64,000 nucleotides of DNA, taken from the NCBI GenBank assembly GCA_934047225.1, contig CAKOHE010000044.1, positions 783,155 through 847,154 of the forward strand, read 5' to 3'. The position numbers and the translations under genes were made by a program. The DNA comes from Ypsolopha sequella (Eukaryota; Arthropoda; Insecta; Lepidoptera; Ypsolophidae). This document shows positions 1 to 12,380 of this stretch, piece by piece; position 1 is the stretch's first letter; the number at the start of each line of letters is the position of its first letter. The notes beneath the pieces were generated by a model. That model worked only from the letters and a program-made list of their open reading frames with translations. It was not told the DNA's origin and searched no databases.

Positions 1-73
1 TCATCAATAAAACTATATCAAAATATCTTATCCACCTGTATTATTTATAGTATATTATAAGAGAATAATAACA

Positions 74-2272
74 CTTGATAACAGAACTATTGAAACGTTA
101 GAGGCTTTAATGATTATTTAGAATAATTTGTTTGTTTTTTAGCTTTTAAAGAAAATTGAGTGTCAGTAACGACCATCCTGACAAAGAAAACATAAATGTC
201 ATACTGAGTGGACAAGATAACGTTGTGCCGTTCAGGGTCAAGGTCATTGTACTGCCAGAAGGACAAGTCAAATTTTCATATAAAATACGTACTGCAAGCA
301 GGACAACATATTGAATTTATCAGGCCGTTTCGCACAAAAAACCCATCCTTTCAGAAGAGCTACAAATAAATATCCAAATACGCTACAAATAAATTTAAAT
401 ATCTGCTTAACTTTGCCCGTTCAATTAGTCTTGCTAAATAACCAATCAACCCAAATTTTGGATTTATTTACGTATATAACATGTGTTATTATTTTACTCT
501 AATTAATGATTCATTCGCTAAACTCATAAACTAAACATGAAAATCAGAGGTGCGATTGTGTAAGAAAATAGTCATGAAATCGCATTCATTTGATAGCTTA
601 AAACTAATCATTTCACTTGTCAAACGGCCAATTCGAATTGTCTATGGTATTCATAGATGCTTTACGATTTGTATTGTTATTTTAGACAATAAGTGAATGA
701 TTTGTTAAGATTGACAGATAATTCGAATTGTCGAAGATTTTTTAGTTCATCGCTAATGTCAAATGATTGCGGCAACTTGTTGTCTATGACAATCGTTTAA
801 CGGTAAGTGTTTTTGATTATTTTGGAATAAAATTAGGTAAAACAATTTTTATTCTACCATTAAAATCAATAAATGATGTTCAATTAAAATTGTGGTGCTT
901 TTTAGTCAAAACCCTTGGCTTTGGCACAGAAATAAGAATTGTTTTTTATATGACCACAGTTTGGGGTTATATTTTTGTAGGAAAGATATTATGAAAAGGT
1001 TTAGGGCAGTTCGGCCACAGATTAAAATATTTTTTCTTACTTTTTAGGGTTCCGTACCCAAAGGGTAACCAACGGGACCCTATTACTTAGACTCCGCTGT
1101 CCGTCTGTCTGTCCGTCTGTCAACAGGCTGTATCTCATGAACCGTGATAGTAAGACAGTTGAAATTTTCACAGATGATGTATTGTTGTTGCCGCTATAAC
1201 AACAAATACTGAAAAACTGAATAAAAAATATATTTAAGGGGGCTCCCATACAACAGGCATGTTTTTTTTGCCGTTTTTTATAGATGATGGTACACTTCGT
1301 GCGCGAGTCCGACTCGCACTTGGCCGGTTTTTGTATTTTGGTTCGGTTGCTATTTCGTCATACTAATATAATAAATAAACATAATATAAAATAAAACACC
1401 GACCGATTCAAAAATATTTTGCAGTTGCAGTTGACTTGACACTTGAATTGATTCGAAACTATGACGCGTTATTATAACTACAAAACTCGGACGAAGACAA
1501 ATAATACGATAAGATATAGCACTGTCTCTTTCAGACATCACATCTAGTAAAAAAAGTAATCCCGTGTCAAGCTCTTCAACTACATCTACTGTTGAGTAGT
1601 AGTAAACTTATACTACCACCTGAGGTCGAGCAGCTGAAACTCGGTTTTCCTTCAATTGTTGCGTTTGGTTATACGAGTTGCATGGAGATAATTTTCGATT
1701 TAATTCTATGTTTTAAATTATAAAAATAAATTTTTGTGGTGGATTTAAAAAATGTAATCAAAAAGATCTATTATTTTTGTGTTTGACATAATTTTAAAGT
1801 AAATAAATTATCAAATTTCATTTTACGTAGGTAGTGCACAATAAAACGCAATTTCATTTCGCATTTTTTAAACCATCGGTCATTTCTAAACCTTCGGTCA
1901 CTTTTCGGTCTTCATTTTATGGACAGTTTTACACTATTCGAATTTGCCCTACACGATCCTTGACAATGGTATAGATTTATCATCTATGACCAACCTTACA
2001 TAATCGCACCTCTTTACATTACTAGAATACGGACGCCTCACAGAATAAGGTTGCGGGAAGCGCGCGGGGCGACTCGCTTGCAAGTGCGCCGCGCAGCAGG
2101 AACAAGACGGCTGTAGTTTTTTTCAAATACAGACTGTTCACAGGTATTTTACCTCTGACAGCTGTTCTATGTCCAATACTTAAGAAACATTTTCGATCAG
2201 CCTACAGGTAAAATAACTGTGAACGATCTGCACCTATCGCGGCCGCGGCCGCTAACTCAATGATTCCCTTAA
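74..2272 (-). repeat. 2.2-kb long repeat, left copy (inverted relative to 42955-45164)
   Basis: The sequence is matched in reverse complement by 42955-45164 almost base for base, with small indels. The match starts at CTTGATAACAG (74) and stops at TTAA (2269-2272), where both copies diverge abruptly. Inside are an interspersed repeat (1042-1336), a GC-rich patch near 2040-2125 and a doubled GCGGCCGC at 2239-2252. Short frames such as 767-994 exist in both copies, but I recognise no protein in them and give them no weight. The two copies look like two insertions of one TTAA-associated element in opposite orientation. Terminal repeats of one giant element are the less likely reading, because no duplication flanks the outer ends. 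Confidence 0.85.
1042..1336 (-). repeat. Lepidopteran-type interspersed repeat (CCGGCCAAGTGCGAGTC family)
   Basis: On the minus strand it starts AAAACCGGCCAAGTGCGAG, continues with a GGGTTCCGTACC-like block, and ends with a GACAGACGGACAG-rich segment and GGGTACGGAACCCTAAAAA. Its ends are complementary (GGGTTCCGTA / TACGGAACCC). The same core recurs near 17200, 41697, 43903 and 53815. I recall this core as extremely common in moth and butterfly DNA, but I cannot name its class from sequence alone. Confidence 0.7.
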
Positions 2273-2336
2273 GTGAGTCATTAAACATACATCCATGTTA
2301 TAGAATTAAATGAGACTTGAGGATAATTCAGGATTT

Positions 2337-2522
2337 ATATAAAAACGGCTCACCTCAATACGTGTTATGATCGGGAAAGCCGACCAGTTTCAGCAGATTT
2401 AGACTGCCTTCATCTGGGCAAGTGAAGACGTTCACGCGACGACGACGTTACGTCTTCACTCGCCCAAATGAAGGCACTCTAAATCTGCTGAAACTGGTCG
2501 GCTTTCCCGATCATAACACGTA
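2337..2522. repeat. Palindromic hairpin element 1 (host of Harbinger copy 1)
   Basis: Arms of about 75 bp (2359-2433 and 2448-2522) are near-perfect inverted repeats around a short GACGACGACG-like loop. The outer stem starts with TATAAAAACGGCTCACCTCA (from about 2337). Its complement lies at 7010-7030, on the far side of the inserted Harbinger copy 1. Without the insertion the element is about 207 bp. It has no coding capacity and is a typical non-autonomous foldback/MITE. Confidence 0.8.
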
Positions 2523-2929
2523 CAGCCGTATTAATAAAAACATCCTAATTCTTTCCTACTCCAGCGTTACGCTCAGAGTAACTACTCTCAGATTTAACTA
2601 GTAGTAAAACAACGTATTAATAAACAAGGAGTAACGACGGAGTAACGACTCCGAGGATTAGTGGATGTAAATGGCAACACCAGCTGGTTTTTACATAATA
2701 TTGATGCAGTATTGACAATATTGTCTAAAACCTGTGCGTACTTGGCCATTTGTCTATGTTCAATGAAAAAGAAAAAAGCACATTCTTTTCCATAAAGGAA
2801 AAAAAATGACAAAAAAAAAAAAAGAAAAAAGCACTTTTGACAGATCGATCGATCCTTCATCTTCCTTTCCCTGTTAATTTTCGTATTTTACGAATTACAT
2901 TGGTTGGTACACAATTTATGAAAATAAAT

Positions 2930-5000
2930 ATGAGTCTGAAACGTTGTCGTTCCACTAACTGGACTGAGGAAGAGAAGGTGAGTTTATTTTATTTGTGATT
3001 ACATTTATTTCGATGAAATAAGTACTCAAATTACAATTATTTATTTACAGAAACTTCTCATCGGCGTATTGCGCGATTATTCTACTATAATTGAGAATAA
3101 ATGTTTAAAAACTAACTCAAACAGGGCAAAAAGTACAGCTTGGGAAGAAGTCCACAAACGGTATGTATGCCTGTACGGCAGAATGTCATTTTATTTTATA
3201 AGATTATTAAATACCATGTGATTTCAGATTCAACGAATTAAACACCCGTCCTCGCGAGCTAAGTCAGCTCCAAATACAGTGGAAGGGCATGAAAATTATG
3301 GCCAGAAAAAATGTTTCCACAAACAAGAGAGAAGTGAAAGGAACTGGAGGTGGTCCAAGACCAGATAGTCCAAACTCTGGGGACATTGAAGTTACGGATT
3401 TATTAAATCCTGGAGAATTGTTGAGGGACTCCAACATTTATGATTCGGATGGGCCATTACATACTCCTGTAAGTGTACTTTAGAATAAGTAATTTAGGTC
3501 ATCTTATTTCAAATGTTATTATGTTTATTTGCAGGTTTTCATACAACATTTTCGTCGTTTTTATTTGCTTTCAGGACAGCCAGCCAGACATTATTACGGT
3601 TGAAAATACAGAAAATGTGAGTTTGATATTCTTTTAACTTGCCAAATCTTAAATATGTTTATTAAATATATGCTCTGATGGTTTTTGAATTATTTTCAGG
3701 AGTCACAAGTAACCTTATCCAGCCAGCCAGAGATTATTTTAGTTGCAAATATGGAAAATGTAAGTGTCATAGTAGATTGTCCTATATTACTTCTAAATTC
3801 GTAGCAGGGGCGGTAAGTCCTGGACTGACTCTTCACAATTGTAAGGATTGTGAACTTCCCCCCAGTCAGTCAGCCCAGCCAGGACAGCTCCTTGAAGTAG
3901 AGCCGAACGGTTTCATCATGCTGACATAAGAACTGGTGCAGTGAAGGGAAGGTGGAGCTCGTCGCTATTGATTGCCACGCTATGTTACCTCATTTAGAGC
4001 TCTAAATTTTGCAGTTAGCACTTACTAAATTGCTAAATCTTAATTATGTTTAACAATTTTTCAGTAGATGATGAGGTTTTTCCACGCACAAAGGTCCAAA
4101 AAAGAGACTAGGTGTGGAAACCGAGCCCACCAAGAAGGTTTTTATTGGATATCTTATCCATGTATGTTAACCTAATTTTGAATTATTTTCAGGATTCACA
4201 AGTTACATTGTTCGATAGCCAGCCAAATAGTATTTTAGTGGAAAATGTAAACGTAAGTTCATTACTGATATCGCCTCAAGATGGAAGAAACTGACCTTAC
4301 ATTTTATATTAAATGTAATAATTTAATTACAGCCAGTTCCAAGCACAAGTGCCATCAGACCAAGCCCAAACTTACACTTGGCTAGAAGTGTGTCTCGAAA
4401 GGTACATCCACTTTAACTTATAAATTATTGTTTAGTAATAATTACATTTGAACATACATAAGCAACAAAATTTGAACAAACATAAGCAAAAAAAGTGAAC
4501 TTAAAATTCATATTTTACTTCTTTTTATTATTAGATTATTATGTCTTTATAGCGAAATCCATCGCTTGGAATACTCTAATATTATTAGAGTGCATTATAA
4601 ACAAAATCAATCAGAAATAATCTTCACTTATTTTATTTACAGCTCCTTAAAACACCATCTAGAAATGGACGAAATCCGATGCTTGCAAACACACAGAGAG
4701 TCACCAAGGTTAATATTTAAGTTAAAAATACAATAAAATGTTTACGTTCTATACAAGATGTTCATTACATAGATTTATTTTTGTTTTTTATTCCAGGATC
4801 AAGAATATATTAACGAAATGATAAGCATTTCCAAATCGTTAAAAGACGATGAGCATAAAAAACGCATGGAAATGGCTGCAGATGAGCATAAAATGCAGAT
4901 GAAAATTCTTCACCAAAACCTGCTGAATGCCCAAGGCGAGGGAGAAATAATAAAATTAAAAAAAAATCTATTAGAAATGGAAGTGAGGCAAAAACAATAG
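2930..5000 (+). CDS. Harbinger Myb/SANT-like DNA-binding protein, copy 1 (nine exons)
   Basis: My exon model from GT/AG signals is 2930-2977, 3051-3160, 3228-3468, 3575-3616, 3700-3759, 4193-4252, 4333-4401, 4643-4708 and 4797-5000, joining in one frame to about 299 residues ending in TAG. Exons 1-3 encode a Myb/SANT-like domain of the MSANTD3/zeste type: NWTEEEK, then W in TAWEEVHKRF, then QLQIQWKGMK. The middle is acidic, with three related small exons containing DSQ(P/V)-type repeats. The last exon is a charged coiled-coil-like segment (KSLKDDEHKKRMEMAADEHK). In known animal Harbingers this partner binds transposon ends and brings the transposase into the nucleus; that role is inferred here from family knowledge. 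The ATG is chosen because MSLKRCRSTNWTEEEK begins the domain directly. Splicing is predicted, not observed. Confidence 0.85.
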
Positions 5001-5446
5001 TTTTCCTTAACTTTTTACCGCGATTTCAAATCCTAGCTCATGACTAGTCATGACTCATGACATGATGTTTTACTGCTCTCCTATATTATAGATATGTATA
5101 TACAAGGTGAATTTGTGAACATCGTCCAAATTAATACTTTTAAGCCTTGGTGTTTTTAATGAATAAATATTTGTCTCTTATATTTGTCTCTTTTCTGTAC
5201 CTATAGGTAATTATAAGAACATAACTACAGAGCTTTTTTTATTATGTCAACTACAACTACCATAATTAAAGGAACAGGAATAAGGGGCTCATGGACATTT
5301 TTAAAGTAACTAAATGCAATTTGCTTGAAAACTTTTAAATAATATACTCTTTTGTGAAATTGCATAGAAAATAATAAGTCTTTCATTTAAGAAAAAAGGG
5401 ATTTATTTTGTTTCGTTATTGATAAAATAATAAAATACATACTTAA

Positions 5447-6691
5447 TTAAAAATTTTCTTCAATAAAAGCTGCTCTCACTGCATTTCCCCGTAAATTATT
5501 GTTAATAGCATTTGCTACGGGTACATCTTCGTTATCTATGTTTTCTTCCTCTAGAAAGTCTTGGTTTAAAATAGCAATATTATGTAGAACTGCCAGGGCA
5601 ATGATATATAATTTTGTATTTTCCAAATTGGTTGTAAATCCTCTAAGAAGACACCGATATCTTTGTTTCCATACACCAAAACAACGTTCCACAGTATTTC
5701 TTGTTTTAATGTGGCTTTGGTTATAAAGCTCTTCTTTTCTTGTCCTAGGGCTTAAGACGGGTGTAAATAAGTAAGACGTGCAAGCATACCCTGAATCTCC
5801 AAGTAGTCTACCTTTGAATTCATTATTTTCAAATCGTGCCCTTATTCTGCTTTCACTAAAAATTCTAGAGTCATGAGTACTGCCTCTCCAGTGGGCTACA
5901 ATATCCATAATCAGCAGGCGGGCACTGCAGACTACCTGCAAAATAGATTTATGTTACTACTTTGTAGTGATATTAAGTTTCACTGGAGGTAAAATATAAG
6001 TATTATACACTTACTTGTACATTCAAGGATGGGTAATTTTTTCTGTTTATGTAGTAGTATCCATAGGGTGGACCAACACTTGGTATACGAATATGTGTGC
6101 AGTCTATAGCACCAACCACTGTTCGGAAACCATCGATCGCATGGAAATCTGAAATTGCTCTATTTTGCTCTTGCTCAGTCTGTGGCATTTTGATAAACTG
6201 GTGACGCTTTGATACTATAGCCAAAGCCACTTTCTTGCAAATAAGACATACCATTGGCTGACTCATACCAGATAAATCACCAGCATCATCTTGAATCTGA
6301 AAGTAGGTAAGTCGATGTAAATAAAATGCATGTAGACATGCCTATGCCTACCCAAATGAAAAGTTATATGTAGGTACTTAGGCAAATAAAAATATCTTAC
6401 CTCACCACGACCCCACGTCCTAATAGCAGTTAAAACTTGAAGATATGGAGCTATGCCACCTCCTCTAGTGTCGACAGCCAAATCATCTTTTACTAAATCT
6501 ATTATGAAGACGGCTGTAGACTTAGAAAAACGATATTTTTTTCTGAACTCAATTTCATGAAGTTCTTCCAGAGGGTTCAATCGCTGTTTGTAAAATTTGA
6601 CACGTCTTATTGCAGGCTGATCTTCCAACATTCCTAAGTCTTCCAATTCTTCAATCAACATTAAATCTTCAATAAAATAATCTAAATCCAT
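5447..6691 (-). CDS. Harbinger DDE transposase (HARBI1-like), copy 1
   Basis: Three exons on the minus strand (6691-6401, 6296-6015, 5935-5447) join in phase 0 to 353 residues. The start is the ATG of MDLDYFIEDLMLIEE; an in-frame upstream ATG at 6724 is less likely. Visible DDE motifs are the first Asp in VGAIDCTHIRIP (about residue 162), the second in LLGDSGYACTSY (about 238) and Glu in KTRNTVERCFGVWKQRY (about 274), in the order and context of HARBI1-type nucleases. The enzyme would cut and rejoin transposon ends. No stop or frameshift interrupts the model and the protein matches copy 2, so recent or current activity is plausible. The gene converges on the Myb-like gene, with about 450 bp between the stop codons. 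Confidence 0.92.
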
Positions 6692-7433
6692 TTTACTATA
6701 TAGGTAGGTATGTAAAATCTTCACAATTTACAAAACTATCCGCCACAAAAATGAACAACGAAGAAAGCATGCATACATTCAAAATGTCAATGACAGATTG
6801 ACAGTTGGTCGGATAAACGCCAGGTACCTACCTACTTAAACCTTATACTTACGACCTCCTTGGTTTAAATTTTACACCTAGGAATAACTTGGGAGTAGCG
6901 TAATCCGGACTTAGTCGGCATTTATTAATACGACATTTTACTAATCGTAGGTGTAACCTCTGTGTAAGAATATTCCAAGACTACTCCTTGTTTATTAATA
7001 CGGCTTGTATTGAGGTGAGCCGTTTTTATACAACGTGTAACAGAAAGGTGTAACCATATTTGAAGAGCTTATTCAGTCACAGCCGTATTAATAAAAACAT
7101 CCTAATTCTTTCCTACTCCAGCGTTACGCTCAGAGTAACTACTCTCAGATTTAACTAGTAGTAAAACAACGTATTAATAAACAAGGAGTAACGACGGAGT
7201 AACGACTCCGAGGATTAGTGGATGTAAATGGCAACACCAGCTGGTTTTTACATAATATTGATGCAGTATTGACAATATTGTCTAAAACCTGTGCGTACTT
7301 TGCCATTTGTCTATGTTCAATGAAAAAGAAAAAAGCACTTTTGACAGATCGATCGATCCTTCATCTTCCTTTCCCTGTTAATTTTCGTATTTTACGAATT
7401 ACATTGGTTGGTACACAATTTATGAAAATAAAT

Positions 7434-9525
7434 ATGAGTCTGAAACGTTGTCGTTCCACTAACTGGACTGAGGAAGAGAAGGTGAGTTTATTTTATTTGT
7501 GATTACATTTATTTCGATGAAATAAGTACTCAAATTACAATTATTTATTTACAGAAACTTCTCATCGGCGTATTGCGCGATTATTCTACTATAATTGAGA
7601 ATAAATGTTTAAAAACTAACTCAAACAGGGCAAAAAGTACAGCTTGGGAAGAAGTCCACAAACGGTATGTATGCCTGTACGGCAGAATGTCATTTTATTT
7701 TATAAGATTATTAAATACCATGTGATTTCAGATTCAACGAATTAAACACCCGTCCTCGCGAGCTAAATCAGCTCCAAATACAGTGGAAGGGCATGAAAAT
7801 TATGGCCAGAAAAAATGTTTCCACAAACAAGAGAGAAGTGAAAGGAACTGGAGGTGGTCCAAGACCAGATAGTCCAAACTCTGGGGACATTGAAGTTACG
7901 GATTTATTAAATCCTGGAGAATTGTTGAGGGACTCCAACATTTATGATTCGGATGGGCCATTACATACTCCTGTAAGTGTACTTTAGAATAAGTAATTTA
8001 GGTCATCTTATTTCAAATGTTAGTATGTTTATTTGCAGGTTTTCATATAACATTTTATATATTTTTATATAATCGTTTTTATTTGCTTTCAGGACAGCCA
8101 GCCAGACATTATTATGGTTGAAAATACAGAAAATGTGAGTTTGATATTCTTTTAACTTGCCAAATCTTAAATATGTTTATTAAATATATGCTCTGATGGT
8201 TTTTGAATTATTTTCAGGAGTCACAAGTAACCTTATCCAGCCAGCCAGAGATTATTTTAGTTGCAAATATGGAAAATGTAAGTGTCATAGTACATTGTCC
8301 TATATTACTTCTAAATTCGTAGCAGGGGCGGTAAGTCCTGGACTGACTCTTCACAATTGTAAGGATTGTGAACTTCCCCCCAGTCAGTCAGACCAGCCAG
8401 GACAGCTCCTTGAAGTAGAGCCGAACGCTTTCATCATGCTGACATAAGAACTGGTGCAGTGAAGGGAAGGTGGAGCTCGTCGCTATTGATTGCCACGCTA
8501 TGTTACCTCATTTAGAGCTCTAAATTTTGCAGTTAGCACTTACTAAATTGCTAAATCTTAATTATGTTTAACAATTTTTCAGTAGATGATGAGGTTTTTC
8601 CACGCACAACTAGCGAGACTAGGTGTGGAAACCGAGCCCACCAAGAAGGTTTTTATTGGATATCTTATCCATGTATGTTAACCTAATTTTGAATTATTTT
8701 CAGGATTCACAAGTTACATTGTTCGATAGCCAGCCAAATAGTATTTTAGTGGAAAATATGGAAAATGTAAACGTAAGTTCATTACTGATATCGCCTCAAG
8801 ATGGAAGAAACTGACCTTACATTTTATATTAAATGTAATAATTTAATTACAGCCAGTTCCAAGCACAAGTGCCATCAGACCAAGCCCAAACTTACACTTG
8901 GCTAGAAGTGTGTCTCGAAAGGTACATCCACTTTAACTTATAAATTATTGTTTAGTAATAATTACATTTGAACATACATAAGCAAAAAAAGTGAACTTAA
9001 AATTCATAACAATATTTAATATTGTTATTAATTTTAATTTTACTTCTTTTTATTTTTAGATTATTATGTCTTTATAGCGAAATCCATCGCTTGGAATACT
9101 CTAATATTATTAGAGTGCATTATAAACAAAATCAATCAGAAATAATCTTCACTTATTTTATTTACAGCTCCTTAAAACACCATCTAGAAATGGACGAAAT
9201 CCGATGCTTGCAAACACACAGAGAGTCACCAAGGTTAATATTTAAGTTAAAAATACAATAAAATGTTTACGTTCTATACAAGATGTTCATTACATAGATT
9301 TATTTTTGTTTTTTATTCCAGGATCAAGAATATATTAACGAAATGATAAGCATTTCCAAATCGTTAAAAGACGATGAGCATAAAAAACGCATGGAAATGG
9401 CTGCAGATGAGCATAAAATGCAGATGAAAATTCTTCACCAAAACCTGCTGAATGCCCAAGGCGAGGGAGAAATAATAAAATTAAAAAAAAATCTATTAGA
9501 AATGGAAGTGAGGCAAAAACAATAG
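7434..9525 (+). CDS. Harbinger Myb/SANT-like DNA-binding protein, copy 2 (nine exons)
   Basis: The exon model is 7434-7481, 7555-7664, 7732-7972, 8093-8134, 8218-8277, 8704-8772, 8853-8921, 9168-9233 and 9322-9525, giving about 302 residues. Compared with copy 1 it has N for S in the ELSQLQ segment, M for T in the fourth exon, and three extra residues (MEN) in the sixth exon, apparently from a 9-bp duplication of GAAAATATG. The Myb/SANT-like domain and charged C-terminal helix are unchanged. The intron after exon 7 (8922-9167) contains a short segment, GCGAAATCCATCGCT followed by an AT-rich stem, that recurs at 60664. Function is inferred as for copy 1. Confidence 0.85.
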
Positions 9526-9969
9526 TTTTCCTTAACTTTTTACCGCGATTTCAAATCCTAGCTCATGACTAGTCATGACTCATGACATGATGTTTTACTG
9601 CTCTCTTATATTATAGATATGTATATACAAGGTGAATTTGTGAACATCGTCCAAATTAATACTTAAGCCTTGGTGTTTTTAATGAATAAATATTTGTCTC
9701 TTATATTTGTCTCTTTTCTGTACCTATAGGTAATTATAAGAACATAACTACAGAGCTTTTTTTATTATGTCAACTACAACTACCATAATTAAAGGAACAG
9801 GAATAAGGGGCTCATGGACATTTTTAAAGTAACTAAATGCAACTTGCTTGAAAACTTTTAAATAATATACTCTTTTGTGAAATTGCATAGAAAATAATAA
9901 GTCTTTCATTTAAGAAAAAAGGGATTTATTTTGTTTCATTATTGATAAAATTATAAAATACATACTTAA

Positions 9970-11252
9970 TTAAAAATTTTCTTCAATAAAAGCTGCTCTC
10001 ACTGCATTTCCCCGTAAATTATTGTTAATAGCATTTGCTACGGGTACATCTTCGTTATCTATGTTTTCTTCCTCTAGAAAGTCTTGGTTTAAAATAGCAA
10101 TATTATGTAGAACTGCCAGGGCAATGATATATAATTTTGTATTTTCCAAATTGGTTGTAAATCCTCTAAGAAGACACCGATATCTTTGTTTCCATACACC
10201 AAAACAACGTTCCACAGTATTTCTTGTCTTAATGTGGCTTTGGTTATAAAGCTCTTCTTTTCTTGTCCTAGGGCTTAAGACGGGTGTAAATAAGTAAGAC
10301 GTGCAAGCATACCCTGAATCTCCAAGTAGTCTACCTTTGAATTCATTATTTTCAAATCGTGCCCTTATTCTGCTTTCACTAAAAATTCTAGAGTCATGAG
10401 TACTGCCTCTCCAGTGGGCTACAATATCCATAATCAGCAGGCGGGCACTGCAGACTACCTGCAAAATAGATTTATGTTACTACTTTGTAGTGATATTAAG
10501 TTTCACTGGAGGTAAAATATAAGTATTATACACTTACTTGTACATTCAAGGATGGGTAATTTTTTCTGTTTATGTAGTAGTATCCATAGGGTGGACCAAC
10601 ACTTGGTATACGAATATGTGTGCAGTCTATAGCACCAACCACTGTTCGGAAACCATCGATTGCATGGAAATCTGAAATTGCTCTATTTTGCTCTTGCTCA
10701 GTCTGTGGCATTTTGATAAACTGGTGACGCTTTGATACTATAGCCAAAGCCACTTTCTTGCAAATAAGACATACCATTGGCTGACTCATACCAGATAAAT
10801 CACCAGCATCATCTTGAATCTGAAAGTAGGTAAGTCGATGTAAATAAAATGCAAAAAATAAATAGGTATCAGTAAAACAAGTAGGTAGGTAGGTAGACAT
10901 GCCTATGCCTACCCAAATGAAAAGTTATATGTAGGTACTTAGGCAAATGAAAATGTCTTACCTCACCACGACCCCACGTCCTAATAGCAGTTAAAACTTG
11001 AAGATATGGAGCTATGCCACCTCCTCTAGTGTCGACAGCCAAATCATCTTTTACTAAATCTATTATGAAGACGGCTGTAGACTTAGAAAAACGATATTTT
11101 TTTCTGAACTCAATTTCATGAAGTTCTTCCAGAGGGTTCAATCGCTGTTTGTAAAATTTGACACGTCTTATTGCAGGCTGATCTTCCAACATTCCTAAGT
11201 CTTCCAATTCTTCAATCAACATTAAATCTTCAATAAAATAATCTAAATCCAT
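9970..11252 (-). CDS. Harbinger DDE transposase (HARBI1-like), copy 2
   Basis: The three exons are 11252-10962, 10819-10538 and 10458-9970, all phase 0, encoding 353 residues. In the translated exons I see no amino-acid difference from copy 1: VGAIDCTHI, GDSGYAC and NTVERCFG are all present. The first intron differs by an AT-rich insertion with GTAGGTAGGTAGG repeats. An alternative longer reading starts at the upstream ATG 11339 (MNVCMLSS), but MDLDYFIED matches the position used in copy 1. Two intact identical transposases so close together suggest a young, possibly active family. Confidence 0.92.
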
Positions 11253-11789
11253 TTTACTATATAGGTACGTAAAATCTTCACAATTTACAAAACTATCCGC
11301 CACAAAAATGAACAACGAAGAAAGCATGCATACATTCAAAATGTCAATGACAGATTGACAGTTGGTCGGATAAACGCCAGGTACCTACCTACTTCAACCT
11401 TATACTTACGACCTCCTTGGTTTAAATTTTACACCTAGGAATAACTTGGGAGTAGCGTAATCCGGACTTAGTCGGCATTTATTAATACGACATTTTACTA
11501 ATCGTAGGTGTAACCTCTGTGTAAGAATATTCCAAGACTACTCCTTGTTTATTAATACGGCTGTCAATGGTATAGAACAGCTTTTACCATGGAACAAACA
11601 CTGTATCTTGAAAAAAAACCTTTAACTTTTTCATAGAAAAATGCAATGCCGCTCGGCCGAAATGTATGGAAGGACAGATTTTTTTTTGAGATTTCAGGTT
11701 TGGCTCCATAGTAAAAGTTGTTTTATACCATTGACTGAATAAGCTCTTCAAATATGTTACACCTTTCTGTTACACATTGTATAAATCAT

Positions 11790-12380
11790 ATGTCATTATT
11801 GTTACAATTCGCTTCGTTATATATGTTATCGTTATATATACATAAGGAAAAATACAAGCTCATGGTGGAAAAAGTCCAACGTAAATTTGCTCGATATCTA
11901 TATAAAAAAATGTATGGGTATTATCCATACTTATTCCCATCCATTTTCGTGGTCGGAATGGTAGGGGTAGACACCCTAGAGCTGAGACGTAAGCTAGCGC
12001 TATTAGTGCACTATTATCTGCTGTTACACAACCGAGTGGACGACCCCGCTGCCCTCGCGGGCTGCGCACTGGCGGCACCGAACAGGTCACGCCTGCTCTT
12101 TGCGACGGGTGTGGTACGCACACAGCATGCTCGTTTTGCGCCCACCTTCCAAGCGTGTACCCTGCTAAATCTGCTCCTGAATAAATACCCAGAAATTGAC
12201 ATTTTTAATATTACTTTATCAAAATTTGTTCTTCTTGTTAGAATTTTTTTAAGCATTTAGTTCATAAGTGTTAAAATTGTGTTAAAACCTTTGTTAATGT
12301 GTTAATAACTTAGCTTACGAGTTGTTGAAAGTCACTGTTAGTAGGCTAAGGTTCTAAATAAAAATAAATAAATAAATAAA
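11790..12380 (+). pseudogene. LINE 3' end (C-terminus of reverse transcriptase ORF)
   Basis: The open frame ending at 12260 reads VEKVQRKFARYLYKKMYGYY then VGMVGVDTLELRRKLALLVHYY, PTFQACTLLNLLL and EIDIFNITLSKF. This is the C-terminal tail of a non-LTR retrotransposon ORF2 of a kind widespread in Lepidoptera, probably jockey-like. It is followed by about 100 bp of 3' UTR and an (AAAT)n tail at 12356-12380. Everything upstream of the tail domain is missing (5' truncation), and the fragment abuts hairpin element 2. The ATG at 11754 lies in the hairpin and is not a real start. Confidence 0.8.

Larger units (their letters stand above)
2523..7006. mobile_element. PIF/Harbinger transposon, copy 1 (complete)
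   Basis: The terminal inverted repeats are CAGCCGTATTAATAAA at the left and its complement at the right, where the outermost base differs. The element is flanked by a 3-bp duplication GTA (2520-2522 and 7007-7009); removing element and duplication restores palindromic element 1. It carries the two genes expected of animal Harbingers in convergent orientation: a Myb/SANT-like protein (plus) and a DDE nuclease (minus). It is almost identical to copy 2 (7080-11563). Copy 1 has about 50 extra bp near 2780-2830, and small indels elsewhere make the two lengths equal by chance. Confidence 0.93.
7080..11563. mobile_element. PIF/Harbinger transposon, copy 2 (complete)
   Basis: The terminal inverted repeats are CAGCCGTATTAATAAA and its exact complement. 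The flanking 3-bp duplication is TCA (7077-7079 and 11564-11566). Gene content and orientation match copy 1, from which it is separated by only 73 bp. The different duplication and different host palindrome show a separate insertion, not a tandem duplication. Differences from copy 1 are a few substitutions, a three-codon gain in exon 6 of the Myb-like gene and small intron indels. Confidence 0.93.
7024..11786. repeat. Palindromic hairpin element 2, split by Harbinger copy 2
   Basis: The left part (7024-7079) and the short right part after the insertion (11567-11786) form one foldback of about 276 bp. GTGTAACAGAAAGGTGTAAC at 7036 is answered by its complement near 11757-11776, and the arms continue through TCAATGGTATA into an AT-rich loop. 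Its left end overlaps the right end of hairpin element 1. It has no coding capacity. Confidence 0.8.

Noticed and set aside
3678..3929. 83-codon frame inside the Harbinger Myb-like gene (also 8196-8447)
   Set aside because: It begins in the intron before exon 5 and reads exon 5 in the wrong frame; the splice model with consensus sites explains the region better.
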